Assembly (NCBI GenBank): GCA_963771015.1
Contig: CAVYRN010000005.1
Span: forward strand, 372,001-436,000
Source of the DNA: CAVSJJ01 sp963771015
GTDB taxonomy: Bacteria; Actinomycetota; Actinomycetes; Actinomycetales; Dermatophilaceae
DNA length: 64,000 nucleotides
Reading direction: 5' to 3'
Shown here: positions 45,797 through 55,081 of the stretch, one piece after another
How the letters are laid out: each line of letters begins with the position of its first letter
Position numbering within the stretch: the first letter of the stretch is position 1
Translations under genes and position numbers: made by a program
Notes under the pieces: model-generated
Seen by the model: only the letters and a program-made list of their open reading frames with translations
The model's database searches: none
What the model was told of the DNA's origin: nothing

Positions 45797-46483
45797 TCAC
45801 GACGCGGCCGCCATCCCGGGCAGCAGCAGCGCGACGAGCTCGTCGACGGTGTCGACCACGGCATCCGGGGCCGCCTCGAGCAGCTCGTCGCGGACCCCGG
45901 CGCCCCACGTCACGGCGATCGCGTCCATCCCGGCCGCCCGCGCCGCTCGCACGTCGACGACCGCGTCGCCGATGTAGACGCACTGGCCCGGCTCGACGCC
46001 GAGGACGCGAGCGCCGTGCAGGAGCGGGTCCGCCGCGGGCTTGTGGCGTTCGGTGTCCTCGAGGGTGGCGATGAGGTCGACGAGCCCGTCGATCCCGACA
46101 CCGGCGAGGGCGAGCCGGGCCGCGTGCCGCCGCTTCGAGGTGATGACCGCGGCCTCCACCCCCGCGTCGACGAGGGCCATCAGCAGCTCGGGCACCCCGG
46201 CATATCGTCGGATGAGCCGCTCGGTGTTGGCGAGGTTCCACTCCCGGTAGACGCGGTCCAGCTCGTGGCCGTGCTCGGGCTCCTCCTCGAGAAGGGCATC
46301 GAGCAGCGGGCGCCCGATCCACGACCGGGCCCGCTGCTCGGAGGGAGCCACGCCGAGGACGGTGCGGAACGCATGCTGGTAGGACGCGATGATGAGCGGG
46401 ATGGTGTCGGCGAGGGTCCCGTCGAGGTCGAACAGGACGGTCCGCCAACGCGGCTGGGCGGTCGCGGGATCGAGCGCGGTCAC
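45797..46483 (-). CDS. HAD-superfamily phosphatase (phosphoglycolate phosphatase/PpaX-like)
   Basis: This 228-residue hydrolase shows the four HAD motifs: nucleophile Asp in VLFDLDGTLAD, Ser/Thr in VITSKRRH, Lys in the HKPAADP segment, and acidic pair in YIGDAVVD. The cap between motifs I and II is helical (subclass IA), as in Gph/PpaX. It removes phosphate from a small metabolite, probably phosphoglycolate or pyrophosphate. The GTG start is leaderless. Confidence 0.88.
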   Translation of the reverse strand: MTALDPATAQPRWRTVLFDLDGTLADTIPLIIASYQHAFRTVLGVAPSEQRARSWIGRPLLDALLEEEPEHGHELDRVYREWNLANTERLIRRYAGVPELLMALVDAGVEAAVITSKRRHAARLALAGVGIDGLVDLIATLEDTERHKPAADPLLHGARVLGVEPGQCVYIGDAVVDVRAARAAGMDAIAVTWGAGVRDELLEAAPDAVVDTVDELVALLLPGMAAAS

Positions 46484-46489
46484 CGGCTC

Positions 46490-46495
46490 AGGTTA
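46490..46495 (-). promoter_or_regulatory. -10 box (TAACCT), leaderless HAD gene
   Basis: TAACCT on the minus strand ends six bases before the GTG at 46483. Confidence 0.5.
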
Positions 46496-46506
46496 TGCCG
46501 CCGTCC

Positions 46507-46950
46507 TCAGTCGCCCGCCGGCCGGACACCGAGCGAGACGAGGAGGTCGGCGACGCGCCTGCGCACCTCGTCGCGGATGACGCGGACCGAGTCGAGCGGC
46601 TGCCCCGCGGGGTCGGGCACCCCCCAGTCCTCGTACCGCTTGCCGGGGTAGATGGGGCAGGTGTCGCCGCAGCCCATGGTGATGACGACGTCGGAGTCCT
46701 GCACCGCATCGGTGGTGAGGATCTTGGGGTGCTCGCTTCCCAGGTCGATACCCACCTCGCCCATCGCCTCGACGACGACGGGGTTGAGCGACCCGGCCGG
46801 CGCACTGCCTGCCGAGCGCACCTCGACACCGTCGCCGCCGAGGTGGCGCAGGTAGGCCGCCGCCATCTGCGAGCGTCCGGCGTTGTGGATGCAGACGAAG
46901 AGAACGGACGGCCGGCTCGACGGCTCGGCCGGGGACGATGGGGCGGTCAC
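46507..46950 (-). CDS. arsC: Arsenate reductase, low-MW phosphatase fold
   Basis: The 147-residue protein has the P-loop CX5R (VCIHNAGRSQMA, Cys ~20), then SAGSAP and the late GCGDTCPIYPGKRYEDW segment typical of ArsC-type arsenate reductases. In actinobacteria such enzymes often use mycothiol or thioredoxin. It reduces arsenate to arsenite, which Acr3 then exports. The GTG overlaps the acr3 stop (GTGA) and has GGAGGAG five bases upstream. Confidence 0.92.
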   Translation of the reverse strand: MTAPSSPAEPSSRPSVLFVCIHNAGRSQMAAAYLRHLGGDGVEVRSAGSAPAGSLNPVVVEAMGEVGIDLGSEHPKILTTDAVQDSDVVITMGCGDTCPIYPGKRYEDWGVPDPAGQPLDSVRVIRDEVRRRVADLLVSLGVRPAGD

Positions 46951-48017
46951 GAGAACTCCTCCGGGGGGTAGAAGCGGCGCACGGCCAGGCTGACATAGAC
47001 GAGGCCGACGAGGGCCGGAACCTCGATGAGGGGTCCGACGACCCCGGCGAGGGCCTGCCCGCTGCGGACCCCGAAGGTGGCGATGGCAACGGCGATGGCG
47101 AGCTCGAAGTTGTTGCCCGCCGCGGTGAAGGCCAACGTCGTGGCCCGGGAGTAGGGCATCGCGAGGGCGTGGCCCGCCAGATGACCCACGCTCCACATCA
47201 CGGCGAAGTAGACGACCAGGGGCAGGGCGATCCGGGCGACATCGCCGGGGCGGGACGTGATGCGGTCGCCCTGGAGGGCGAAGAGGACGACGATCGTGAA
47301 GAGCAGCCCGATGAGCGCCCACGGCCCGATCCGGGGAAGGAACCGCGACTCGTACCACTCCCGCCCGCGGGCCCGCTCGCCCAGCCGCCGGCTGAGGTAG
47401 CCCAGGACGAGGGGGAGCCCGAGGAAGACGATGACCGAGCGGGCGATCTGCCACGCGGACACCTCCAGGCCCGCCTGCTCGAGACCGAGCCAGCCGGGCA
47501 GGACCGAGAGGTAGAACCAGCCGAGGAGCCCGAAGGCGAGGACCTGGAAGACGGAGTTGAGGGCGACGAGAACGGCCGCGGCCTCGCGATCGCCGCAGGC
47601 GAGGTCGTTCCAGATGATGACCATGGCGATGCACCTGGCCAGCCCGACGACGATGAGGCCGGTGCGGTAGGCCGGCAGGTCGGGCAGGAACAGCCAGGCG
47701 AGCGCGAACATCAGGGCCGGCCCGACGAGCCAGTTGAGGGCGACCGAGGCGAGCAGCATCCGACGGTCGCCGGTCACGGTGTCGAGCCGGTCGTAGCGGA
47801 CCTTGGCCAGAACCGGGTACATCATGACGAGCAGCCCGAGCGCGATCGGCAGCGAGACCCCGACGACCTCGACGGCCCCGAGCGCCGAGCCGAGGCCCGG
47901 CACGAGGCGACCGAGGAGCAAACCCGCGGCCATGGCGAGGGCGATCCAGGCCGGAAGGAACCGGTCGAGGACGGGCAGGCCCGCGGCGACCGGGTCGCGC
48001 CGGACGGTGGTGGACAT
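46947..48017 (-). CDS. acr3: Acr3 arsenite efflux permease
   Basis: The 356-residue protein has about ten hydrophobic helices and Acr3 signatures: MMYPVLAKVRYD, GLARCIAMVIIWNDLACGD with the essential Cys, and AAGNNFELAIAVAIATFG. It extrudes arsenite across the cytoplasmic membrane. It is the first gene of the acr3-arsC operon, divergent from arsR. The ATG at 48017 is taken as the family-like start; a longer in-frame GTG start runs into the operator. Confidence 0.93.
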   Translation of the reverse strand: MSTTVRRDPVAAGLPVLDRFLPAWIALAMAAGLLLGRLVPGLGSALGAVEVVGVSLPIALGLLVMMYPVLAKVRYDRLDTVTGDRRMLLASVALNWLVGPALMFALAWLFLPDLPAYRTGLIVVGLARCIAMVIIWNDLACGDREAAAVLVALNSVFQVLAFGLLGWFYLSVLPGWLGLEQAGLEVSAWQIARSVIVFLGLPLVLGYLSRRLGERARGREWYESRFLPRIGPWALIGLLFTIVVLFALQGDRITSRPGDVARIALPLVVYFAVMWSVGHLAGHALAMPYSRATTLAFTAAGNNFELAIAVAIATFGVRSGQALAGVVGPLIEVPALVGLVYVSLAVRRFYPPEEFS

Positions 48018-48080
48018 CGGGGCGGAGCGCTCCCTGCGTCGTGGTCGCGGGCCGGCGACGGACCCACGGCCGGGGCGGCC

Positions 48081-48110
48081 TACATCGACTATCATCGATA
48101 TAGTACAAGT
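48081..48110. promoter_or_regulatory. Candidate ArsR operator/promoter
   Basis: This is an AT-rich island in a GC-rich intergenic gap. It has a near-direct repeat CATCGACTAT / CATCGATATA and a TATAGT -10-like hexamer at 48099-48104 reading toward arsR. Its place between divergent ars genes suits an ArsR site. Confidence 0.5.
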
Positions 48111-48202
48111 GCATCACACCCCATCGACGTTCGTCAATGTATGCCGCGCGCCACCGTCCCCGAACGCCGCACCACCCGCCCGCCCCGCCGGAGGAGCCGC
48201 CG

Positions 48203-48559
48203 ATGCCCGCCCGTGAGATCGCCGTGGCGACCCCCGCGGCCTCGGACGCCGCGTGCCGGACCGGTGCCGTACCCGCGGGCATCCCGCGCGAGGAGGCCGA
48301 GCGGCGCGCGGCCCTGCTCAAGGCGGTGGCGGACCCGGTCCGCCTGCGGATCATCAGCCTCATCGCCGCCGCCCCGGGCCGGGAGGCCTGCGTGTGCGAG
48401 CTGACGCCCGCCCTCGAGGTGGCCCAGCCGACGGTGAGCCACCACCTCCGGCTGCTGACCGAGGCGGGGGTTCTCGAGCGCGAGAAGCGCGGGACGTGGT
48501 CGTGGTTCCGGCTCGTGCCGGACCGGTTGGCCGAGATCGCCGGCGCGATCCCGGCCTGA
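48203..48559 (+). CDS. arsR: ArsR-family metalloregulator
   Basis: The 118-residue winged-helix protein has VADPVRLRIISLIAA, the metal-binding ACVCEL motif (Cys-Val-Cys) in the alpha-3 region, and PTVSHHLRLLTEAGVLEREK as the recognition helix and wing. It should repress acr3-arsC and itself until arsenite binds the cysteines. GGAGGAG precedes the ATG. Confidence 0.93.
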   Translation: MPAREIAVATPAASDAACRTGAVPAGIPREEAERRAALLKAVADPVRLRIISLIAAAPGREACVCELTPALEVAQPTVSHHLRLLTEAGVLEREKRGTWSWFRLVPDRLAEIAGAIPA

Positions 48560-48731
48560 GCGACCCGACGGATCCCCGCATTACCACAGCGAACCCGCGC
48601 CCGGCCCCGGAACGGCGCAAGACGGGGCAGGAGTGGCCAAAGGGAGGATGCGAGGCCCGAGACAGGTGTCGGACAATGACCGGGCGGCCCGCCGCGGGCC
48701 GCCCGGACGCAACCGTAGGTGGAGGGATGCC

Positions 48732-51700
48732 GTGACCCGCGCGCGCGCGTTCCTGCGCGTCCCCGTCTCCTCTCTCGCCCGCCTTGTGCGCGGAGGCGAG
48801 GACCAGACCCGCGCCCGGACCCGCGCCCACACCCGCGCCCGGCGCCGCGCGATCGCCGGCTCCGCCGCGCTCGCCGTCGTCCTCGGCACGGTGAGCTTCG
48901 TGGCCGCCCGCAGCCCCGGCTACCCGACCCAACGGGTCGAGCCCAACGACGGCGGAGTCTGGGTGACGAACGACCGAACCGGCCTCTACGGCCGGCTCAG
49001 CACCCCGTCGGCCGCCCTCGACGTGGCCTTCTCCCCGTACAACACGGACATCCAGGGGCACCAGCTCGACATCGTCCAGTCCGGCAGCACCGTCGTCGCC
49101 CGAGACCGGGCCACCTACCGGCTGACCCCCGTCGACGTGCGCACCGGCGAGCTCGTCAAGGACCGCTCGGTCCTGCTCGCGGACAAGACCCTCGTCGCCG
49201 TCGGCGGGGACACCGTCGCCACGCTCGACCCGCAGTCCGGAGCCGTCCGGGCCGCCAGCGCCGACGCCGACCAGCCGGCGTCGGTCGAAGGCCTCGCCAA
49301 GGACGCCAAGCCGGTCGTGACGGTCGGCCTCGACCCCGGCGTGCCGGGGACCCAGCGGGGCGCCGCCCTGACCGTCGCCGACGACGGGACGGTCCTGGCC
49401 GTCGGCAGCACCGGCGAGCTCCTCACCCTGCGACCGACGAGCACCGGCGCCTTCTCCAGGGACACCTCCTCCCTCGGCTCGGGCTTCCAGGACCTCCAGG
49501 TGGCCGCGGTCGGCGACGCTCCCCTCGTCGTCGACACGGTCGGGCTGACGATGGTGCTGCCCAACGGCAGGCAGCTCGAGCTGCCTCCCGACGCGAGCGG
49601 CGGTGTCCTGCAGGCCGGCCGGGTCGGCCCCACGTCCGCCCTGCTTGCCACGCCGACCCGGCTGCTGTCGATCGACCTCGAGTCCGGCACGGTGAGCACC
49701 CTGTTCTCCGGTGGAACCGGCCCCCCACCGGCCCCGATCGCCGTCGGGGGCTGCCGGTACGCCGTGTGGGCCGGCTCGCCGGGCGTCGCCGTCCGGGGGT
49801 GCGGTCACGCCGCCCCGACCCCGGTCTCCCTCGAGAACGAGACGACCCTGCTGACCCCTCAGCTGCGGGTCAACCGCCGGTCGGCCGTGCTCAACGACGG
49901 CACCACCGGACGGGTGTGGGACATCGACACCGGTCAGCGCCTCGACGACTGGGCCTCGGTGGCCCCACCGCCCGAGCCGACACAGCAGGCCGACCCGACC
50001 ACACCCACGACGCTGACCCGCAGCCAGCGCAGGCCCAGGGCCGTCGCGGACGACCTCGGTGCGCGCCCCGGCCGCACGTCGGTGCTCCATCCCCTCGACA
50101 ACGACTCCAACCCCGCCGGTTCGGTGTTGTCGATCCGAGAGGTCACCGCCCCGCAGCCGTCGACGGCGACCCTGTCCATCGCCCCCGACGGACAGAGCAT
50201 CCAGATCGCGATGAACGCCGACTCCGGGGACGTGTCGTTCACCTACACGATCGACGATGCCAAGGGGAGCCGGTCCAGCGCCCCCGTCATCGTGCACGCA
50301 CGCCGGCCCGACCAGAACGGCAAGCCGGTCCTGCGCATGGGCTTCGAGCCCCAGCGGCACACGGTCGCCAACCAGGGCCGGCTCTCCCTTCCCGTCCTCG
50401 GTGACTGGCGCGACCCCGACGGCGACCCCGTCGTCCTCGCCTCGGCGAGCGACGGCAACCGCGTCGTACCGGTCTCGGCCGACGGTCACCTCCAGTACAC
50501 CGCCACACAGGACAGCGGCCCGCGCGAGATCGCCTACGTCGTCTCGGACGGCCGGGAGGAGTCCGACGGGGCGCAGCCCCTCATGGTCCTGCCCAAGAAC
50601 TCGGCGGCGACAACCGCGCCGACGACCCAACCGGACGTGGCCCGCGGCCAGACGGACTCCCCCATCGTCATCCGTCCCCTGGACAACGACCTGCCCGGCA
50701 CCGACCCCACCACGCCCGCCCCCCGACTCGCTCTGGCCGGCGATGTCGTGGCTCCGGACGGCACGACGACGACGACCGACCTCAAGGCCGGCGAGGTCAC
50801 CCTCGAGGCCGGCGCCCCCGGCACCTACCTGCTCACCTACACGGCGTCCTACGGCAACGCGCCGTATGCCCGGGGCACGATCCGGGTCGACGTCACCAAG
50901 CGGGTGAGCCGCACCGACAAGCCGACGGCGATGCTCGACCAGGCCGTCGTCTACGGCACCAACCCGACGGTCGTCGACGTCCTCGCCAACGACTTCGACC
51001 CCTCCGGGCGGCTGCTCGCGGTGCAGAGCGCCGAGGTCATCGAGACGACGGACCTCGAGGTCGCCGTCATCCGGGGCAGGTGGCTACGCATCCGGCCGAA
51101 CCGACCGACGATCAGCCCGAACCCGCAGCGGATCCGCTACACGATCACCGACGGCGTCACCGGCACGGTCACGGGCGAGGTCGCCGTCCAGCAGCTCGCC
51201 CTCCCCAAGGACCGCACCCCGGACCCCGTCGACGACTACGCGACCGTCCGCTCCGGTGACACCGTCGCCATCCCCGTTCTCGACAACGACATCCACCCGG
51301 CGGGCGAGCCGCTCACCCTGCTCACCCAGGTCGAGGGCACCGCGCACGCCGGCATGCTGCGGGTGCGCGGCCCGGGCGGCGCCGAGACCGACGTCGGCGG
51401 CGCGTACGCCAGCGGCCGGATCGTCCGCTACCAGGCACCGACCGTCACCAAGGGGATGACGGTCGCGGTGACGTACGTCGCCGAGGACCCAGAGGGCAAC
51501 CGGGCCGCCGGCACGGCATACATCACCGTCGTCCCCCCGCCGACGACCGAGCGCCCGGACGCCGCCCCGACGCCGCCGCAGGTCGAGGGGAGGGTCGTGG
51601 CCGGCGACACGATGACGATCCAGATCCCGACGACCCAGGTCGACCCCGACGGGGACTCGGTCACCCTCGTCGGCCTCGGCAGCGCCCCGACCCAGGGCCG

Positions 51701-54700
51701 GGTCCTCGCGACGACGCTGTCGTCGATCACGTACCAGGCGTACCCCACGAGCGCCGAGACGGACACCTTCAGCTACGTCGTGTCGGATCGGTTCGGAAAG
51801 GTCGGCACCGCGACCGTCCGAGTGGCCGTCCTCCCGCCCGGCGACCCGCAGCCTCCGGTGGCCGTCGACGACTACGTCACCGCCGCACCGGGGTCGACGC
51901 TCCACCTCGACATCCTCAGCAACGACATCCAGGCCATCGGGGACTCGGTGACCGTCCAGCCGCTCGCCCCGCTCAACCCCGATCTCGGCTCCCGGGCGTT
52001 CGTCGACGCCGAGACCTCGCTGCTCACCGTGGAGGCACCGAGCGACGTCGTGCCCCTGTCGATCCGGTATGCCGTTCGCGGCAGCTCGGGGACCGACTCG
52101 TTCGCCACGGTCCACGTCCGGGCCCGGGAGGGTGTCGACATCCCTCCCGTCGCCCGCAACCCGGTGGCCGAGCCGGGCCCCGGCGCGAGCTCGGTGACCG
52201 TCGACGTCCTCGCGACGGCGACCGACCCCGACGGCGGGGACGCACCGCTGACCGTCACCCGGGTCTTCAACACCCCGGGCGCGACGATCTCCGACGGCCG
52301 GGTCACCGTCCCCGTCGGTGAGACGCCACAGATCGTCGCCTACGAGATCGCCGACGAGCAGGGCGGGGTGGCGCTGGGGTCCATCTATGTGCCGAGCGTC
52401 GGCTCCGGCGCGCCGCTGGTGCGCCCGAACAGCGTGATCCGGGTGGATCGGGACGCGACGACGACCGTCGCCCTGGGGGACGTCGTCGTCGACCCGGCCG
52501 ACAAGCCCGTCATCCTCACGACGGACGACCAGCTCTCCGCGGCTCCGGCCGGCGACGTCAGGGTCGAGGCGATCGGCGCCGACCAGCTGAAGGTCACGGC
52601 CCGCCGCGGCTATGTCGGCCCGGCGGCGATCGCGTTCCAGGTGAGCAACGGGGCCACGGCGACCGACCCCGCGGGGCAGCGCGCTCTGCTCACCATCCCG
52701 GTCCAGGTCGGCCCGGAGACCCCGGTCCTGCGCTGCCCGGACACCGAGATCTCCGTGGTCCTCGGCGGGAGGTCGCGGCCGCTCTCGATCCCCGAGCTCT
52801 GCCATGTGTGGACGGCGCAACCGGACACCCTCGGCACGCTCCACTTCGCCGGGCGCTTCCCCAACGGGGAGACCGGTCTCAGCGTGGCGAACGCCAGCCC
52901 GAGCAGCCTCGTCGTCTCGGCAGCCGGCATCGCTCTCCCGGGCACGCGGGCCGAGCTGCTCGTGTCGGTCCCCGGCACCCAGGCCGCTCCCGCGACGATC
53001 CGGGTCCTCGTCGACGAGGCCGTACCACCCACCCTTTCGCCGATCACCGTCGCGGGAGTGCACGCCGGGACATCGAGGACGATCAACATCTCCGGGTACA
53101 TCGGCTCGCTGCTGGGCAACCCGCAGAAGTCGATCGTCGAGATCCGCAAGGAGTCCGGCGCCGACGGCACGGCCGTCAAGACCGGACCGACGACGATCGT
53201 GCTCACCCCGGCGGAGACCGCCCACGGTCGGATCGTCTACCGGATCACGGTGAGCGACATCGCCGACACGACCCGGCAGGACCGGCTCGCCACCGGCTAC
53301 CTCACCGTCGAGGTCCTCGGCGTCCCGGACGCGCCCGGCCGACCCATCGGGACGGGACAGGTCGCCAGCCACGAGGCGGGGCTGTCCTGGGCGGTCCCGG
53401 CGAACAACGGCCTGCCCATCGACTACTACGACGTCACGTGGGACGGAGGGACCCAGCGCTGCGCCGCGACGCCGTGCACGATCACCGATCTGACCAACGG
53501 CACGGCATACTCGTTCATCGTCGTCGCTCACAACGGAGTGGGCGACGGCCCACCGAGCAAGCCGTCGGCTCCGGTCACCCCCGACGCCGTCCCCGGCGAG
53601 CCGGTCGACCCGCACACCCTGCACCCCGCGGACGGGACGATCGACGTCGCCTGGTCCGACGCGCCGGTCGACGGCACCCCCGTCACGACCTACCTCGTCA
53701 CCTGGCCCGGGGGCAGCGCCGAGACGTCGGGCACGAGCGTCACGGCGACGGGTCTCGACAACATGGCCGACACGACCTTCACCGTCAAGGCGTCCAACGA
53801 CGCGGGGTGGGGCCCCGGCGCCACGACGACCGGGCAGTCGGCAGGACACCCGCCTCGTCCCAACGCGCCGAAGCTCACCCCGTCCGAGGTCCGCGGCGGC
53901 GAGGAGCAGGCCGTCGATGTCGACTGGGCAGCCGTCTCTCCCAACGGGCCGGGCCCGACCACGTACACGGTCCGCCGCTCGAGCACACCCACCGGTCCCG
54001 GCACCGTCGTGTGTGACGTCGGGGAGTCCCAGTGCCACGCGCCCGCGGTCCCCAGCGACGGGACGACCTACTGGTACACGGTCACCGCGGCCAACGCCTA
54101 CTACGAGTCCCAGCCCTCCGACGCGGCGGCCCTCATCGCGGCCGGGACACCCGGCGCATTCACCGGCCTGTCGGCCGCGGCGACGGGTGCGAGCCGACAG
54201 GTCCGGCTCCAGTTCACCTCGCCACCGGCACACGACGCCGGCCTGACGATCACCTGCAAGGCCGACGGCGCGGGCTGTGGCAGCTGGGATGCCCCCGCGG
54301 ACCCGACGGCCTTCGACGAGCTCATCACCGTCCCCGAGAACGGCACCCAGCCGACCATCACGCTCACCGCGACGAACAGCGCCGCGTCGAGCTCGGCGTC
54401 GGTCACCTCCGACACGGTCTACGGCCCGCTCAAGAACCTCACCATCTCCGAGCTGCAGGCCCAGGGCCCGTATGCCGTGTTCACCGTCTCGCTCGACCCG
54501 CAGGGCCTGGCGGCACGGGTCACCGTCGACGTGCGCGCCGGCGGCGAGACGGTCCTGAGGACGACCGACACGACCGGGGTGGGGCTCTACTCCAGGCCCT
54601 TCGAGGTCAAGGTCGGCTACACCACCAACGTCCGGGTGACGGTGACGGCGACCCGCGCCGCGACCGGCGAGTCGCTCAGTGCCGGTCCGGACCTCGTCCG

Positions 54701-54992
54701 CACCACCGTCGGCGCCGTCTCGGTGACCTGCACGACGGACAGCGGCTGCTCCGACGGTGCGGTGACCCTCCACGTGGACAACCTCGCCTTCAGCCGTCAG
54801 CTCACGTGCAGCATCAGCACCGGTGGCGCCGAGTGGGGTGGCCTCACGTTCGCGACCGACGCCCTGGGACGAGCCGACTACGCCGTTCCGACCTCGCTGT
54901 TCGTCGCCACGTCCGGCACGACCTATACCGTCAAGTGCGACGACGCCGGCACCCCCGCCGCTCCGGTGACGACGACCTGGAGGGCGCCATGA
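48732..54992 (+). CDS. Giant membrane-anchored propeller/Ig-like/FN3 surface protein
   Basis: The GTG at 48732 is chosen over earlier frame starts because GGAGGG lies five bases upstream. The 2086-residue product has an Arg-rich cytoplasmic tail, one membrane helix (~42-58), and a propeller-like region (~65-410). About eight cadherin/Big_9-like repeats follow (~435-1500), marked by LDNDSNPAG, VLANDFDPSG, VLDNDIHPAG and ILSNDIQAIG. Three to four FN3-like domains lie at ~1530-1900, with a Cys-containing tail. Its stop overlaps a 30-residue ORF that leads into moxR-DUF58-tgpA. It probably reaches through the wall as an adhesin, sensor or scaffold. Confidence 0.85.
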   Translation: MTRARAFLRVPVSSLARLVRGGEDQTRARTRAHTRARRRAIAGSAALAVVLGTVSFVAARSPGYPTQRVEPNDGGVWVTNDRTGLYGRLSTPSAALDVAFSPYNTDIQGHQLDIVQSGSTVVARDRATYRLTPVDVRTGELVKDRSVLLADKTLVAVGGDTVATLDPQSGAVRAASADADQPASVEGLAKDAKPVVTVGLDPGVPGTQRGAALTVADDGTVLAVGSTGELLTLRPTSTGAFSRDTSSLGSGFQDLQVAAVGDAPLVVDTVGLTMVLPNGRQLELPPDASGGVLQAGRVGPTSALLATPTRLLSIDLESGTVSTLFSGGTGPPPAPIAVGGCRYAVWAGSPGVAVRGCGHAAPTPVSLENETTLLTPQLRVNRRSAVLNDGTTGRVWDIDTGQRLDDWASVAPPPEPTQQADPTTPTTLTRSQRRPRAVADDLGARPGRTSVLHPLDNDSNPAGSVLSIREVTAPQPSTATLSIAPDGQSIQIAMNADSGDVSFTYTIDDAKGSRSSAPVIVHARRPDQNGKPVLRMGFEPQRHTVANQGRLSLPVLGDWRDPDGDPVVLASASDGNRVVPVSADGHLQYTATQDSGPREIAYVVSDGREESDGAQPLMVLPKNSAATTAPTTQPDVARGQTDSPIVIRPLDNDLPGTDPTTPAPRLALAGDVVAPDGTTTTTDLKAGEVTLEAGAPGTYLLTYTASYGNAPYARGTIRVDVTKRVSRTDKPTAMLDQAVVYGTNPTVVDVLANDFDPSGRLLAVQSAEVIETTDLEVAVIRGRWLRIRPNRPTISPNPQRIRYTITDGVTGTVTGEVAVQQLALPKDRTPDPVDDYATVRSGDTVAIPVLDNDIHPAGEPLTLLTQVEGTAHAGMLRVRGPGGAETDVGGAYASGRIVRYQAPTVTKGMTVAVTYVAEDPEGNRAAGTAYITVVPPPTTERPDAAPTPPQVEGRVVAGDTMTIQIPTTQVDPDGDSVTLVGLGSAPTQGRVLATTLSSITYQAYPTSAETDTFSYVVSDRFGKVGTATVRVAVLPPGDPQPPVAVDDYVTAAPGSTLHLDILSNDIQAIGDSVTVQPLAPLNPDLGSRAFVDAETSLLTVEAPSDVVPLSIRYAVRGSSGTDSFATVHVRAREGVDIPPVARNPVAEPGPGASSVTVDVLATATDPDGGDAPLTVTRVFNTPGATISDGRVTVPVGETPQIVAYEIADEQGGVALGSIYVPSVGSGAPLVRPNSVIRVDRDATTTVALGDVVVDPADKPVILTTDDQLSAAPAGDVRVEAIGADQLKVTARRGYVGPAAIAFQVSNGATATDPAGQRALLTIPVQVGPETPVLRCPDTEISVVLGGRSRPLSIPELCHVWTAQPDTLGTLHFAGRFPNGETGLSVANASPSSLVVSAAGIALPGTRAELLVSVPGTQAAPATIRVLVDEAVPPTLSPITVAGVHAGTSRTINISGYIGSLLGNPQKSIVEIRKESGADGTAVKTGPTTIVLTPAETAHGRIVYRITVSDIADTTRQDRLATGYLTVEVLGVPDAPGRPIGTGQVASHEAGLSWAVPANNGLPIDYYDVTWDGGTQRCAATPCTITDLTNGTAYSFIVVAHNGVGDGPPSKPSAPVTPDAVPGEPVDPHTLHPADGTIDVAWSDAPVDGTPVTTYLVTWPGGSAETSGTSVTATGLDNMADTTFTVKASNDAGWGPGATTTGQSAGHPPRPNAPKLTPSEVRGGEEQAVDVDWAAVSPNGPGPTTYTVRRSSTPTGPGTVVCDVGESQCHAPAVPSDGTTYWYTVTAANAYYESQPSDAAALIAAGTPGAFTGLSAAATGASRQVRLQFTSPPAHDAGLTITCKADGAGCGSWDAPADPTAFDELITVPENGTQPTITLTATNSAASSSASVTSDTVYGPLKNLTISELQAQGPYAVFTVSLDPQGLAARVTVDVRAGGETVLRTTDTTGVGLYSRPFEVKVGYTTNVRVTVTATRAATGESLSAGPDLVRTTVGAVSVTCTTDSGCSDGAVTLHVDNLAFSRQLTCSISTGGAEWGGLTFATDALGRADYAVPTSLFVATSGTTYTVKCDDAGTPAAPVTTTWRAP

Positions 54993-55081
54993 CGACCACG
55001 ACGAAACCGGTGAGCACGACGACCACGCCGACGACCAGCGCGACGACCTCGATCCTGGACGAAAGGGCCGCCCCCCGATGA
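54989..55081 (+). CDS. 30-residue Thr-rich ORF linking the giant protein to MoxR
   Basis: The ATG overlaps the giant protein's stop, and its own stop overlaps the MoxR ATG (ATGA at both ends). GGAGGG lies four bases before its start, better than anything directly before MoxR. The peptide is mostly Thr, Pro and Ser (TTTTKPVSTTTTPTT) and ends ILDERAAPR. It may serve only to carry ribosomes to moxR, or be a small product in its own right. Confidence 0.5.
   Translation: MTTTTKPVSTTTTPTTSATTSILDERAAPR

Noticed and set aside
48790..48860. Tandem GC-rich direct repeats (Arg-Thr-Arg-Ala codons) near the start of the giant gene
   Set aside because: They encode the basic cytoplasmic tail and are explained by low-complexity coding sequence. 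They are not a CRISPR or mobile-element repeat.
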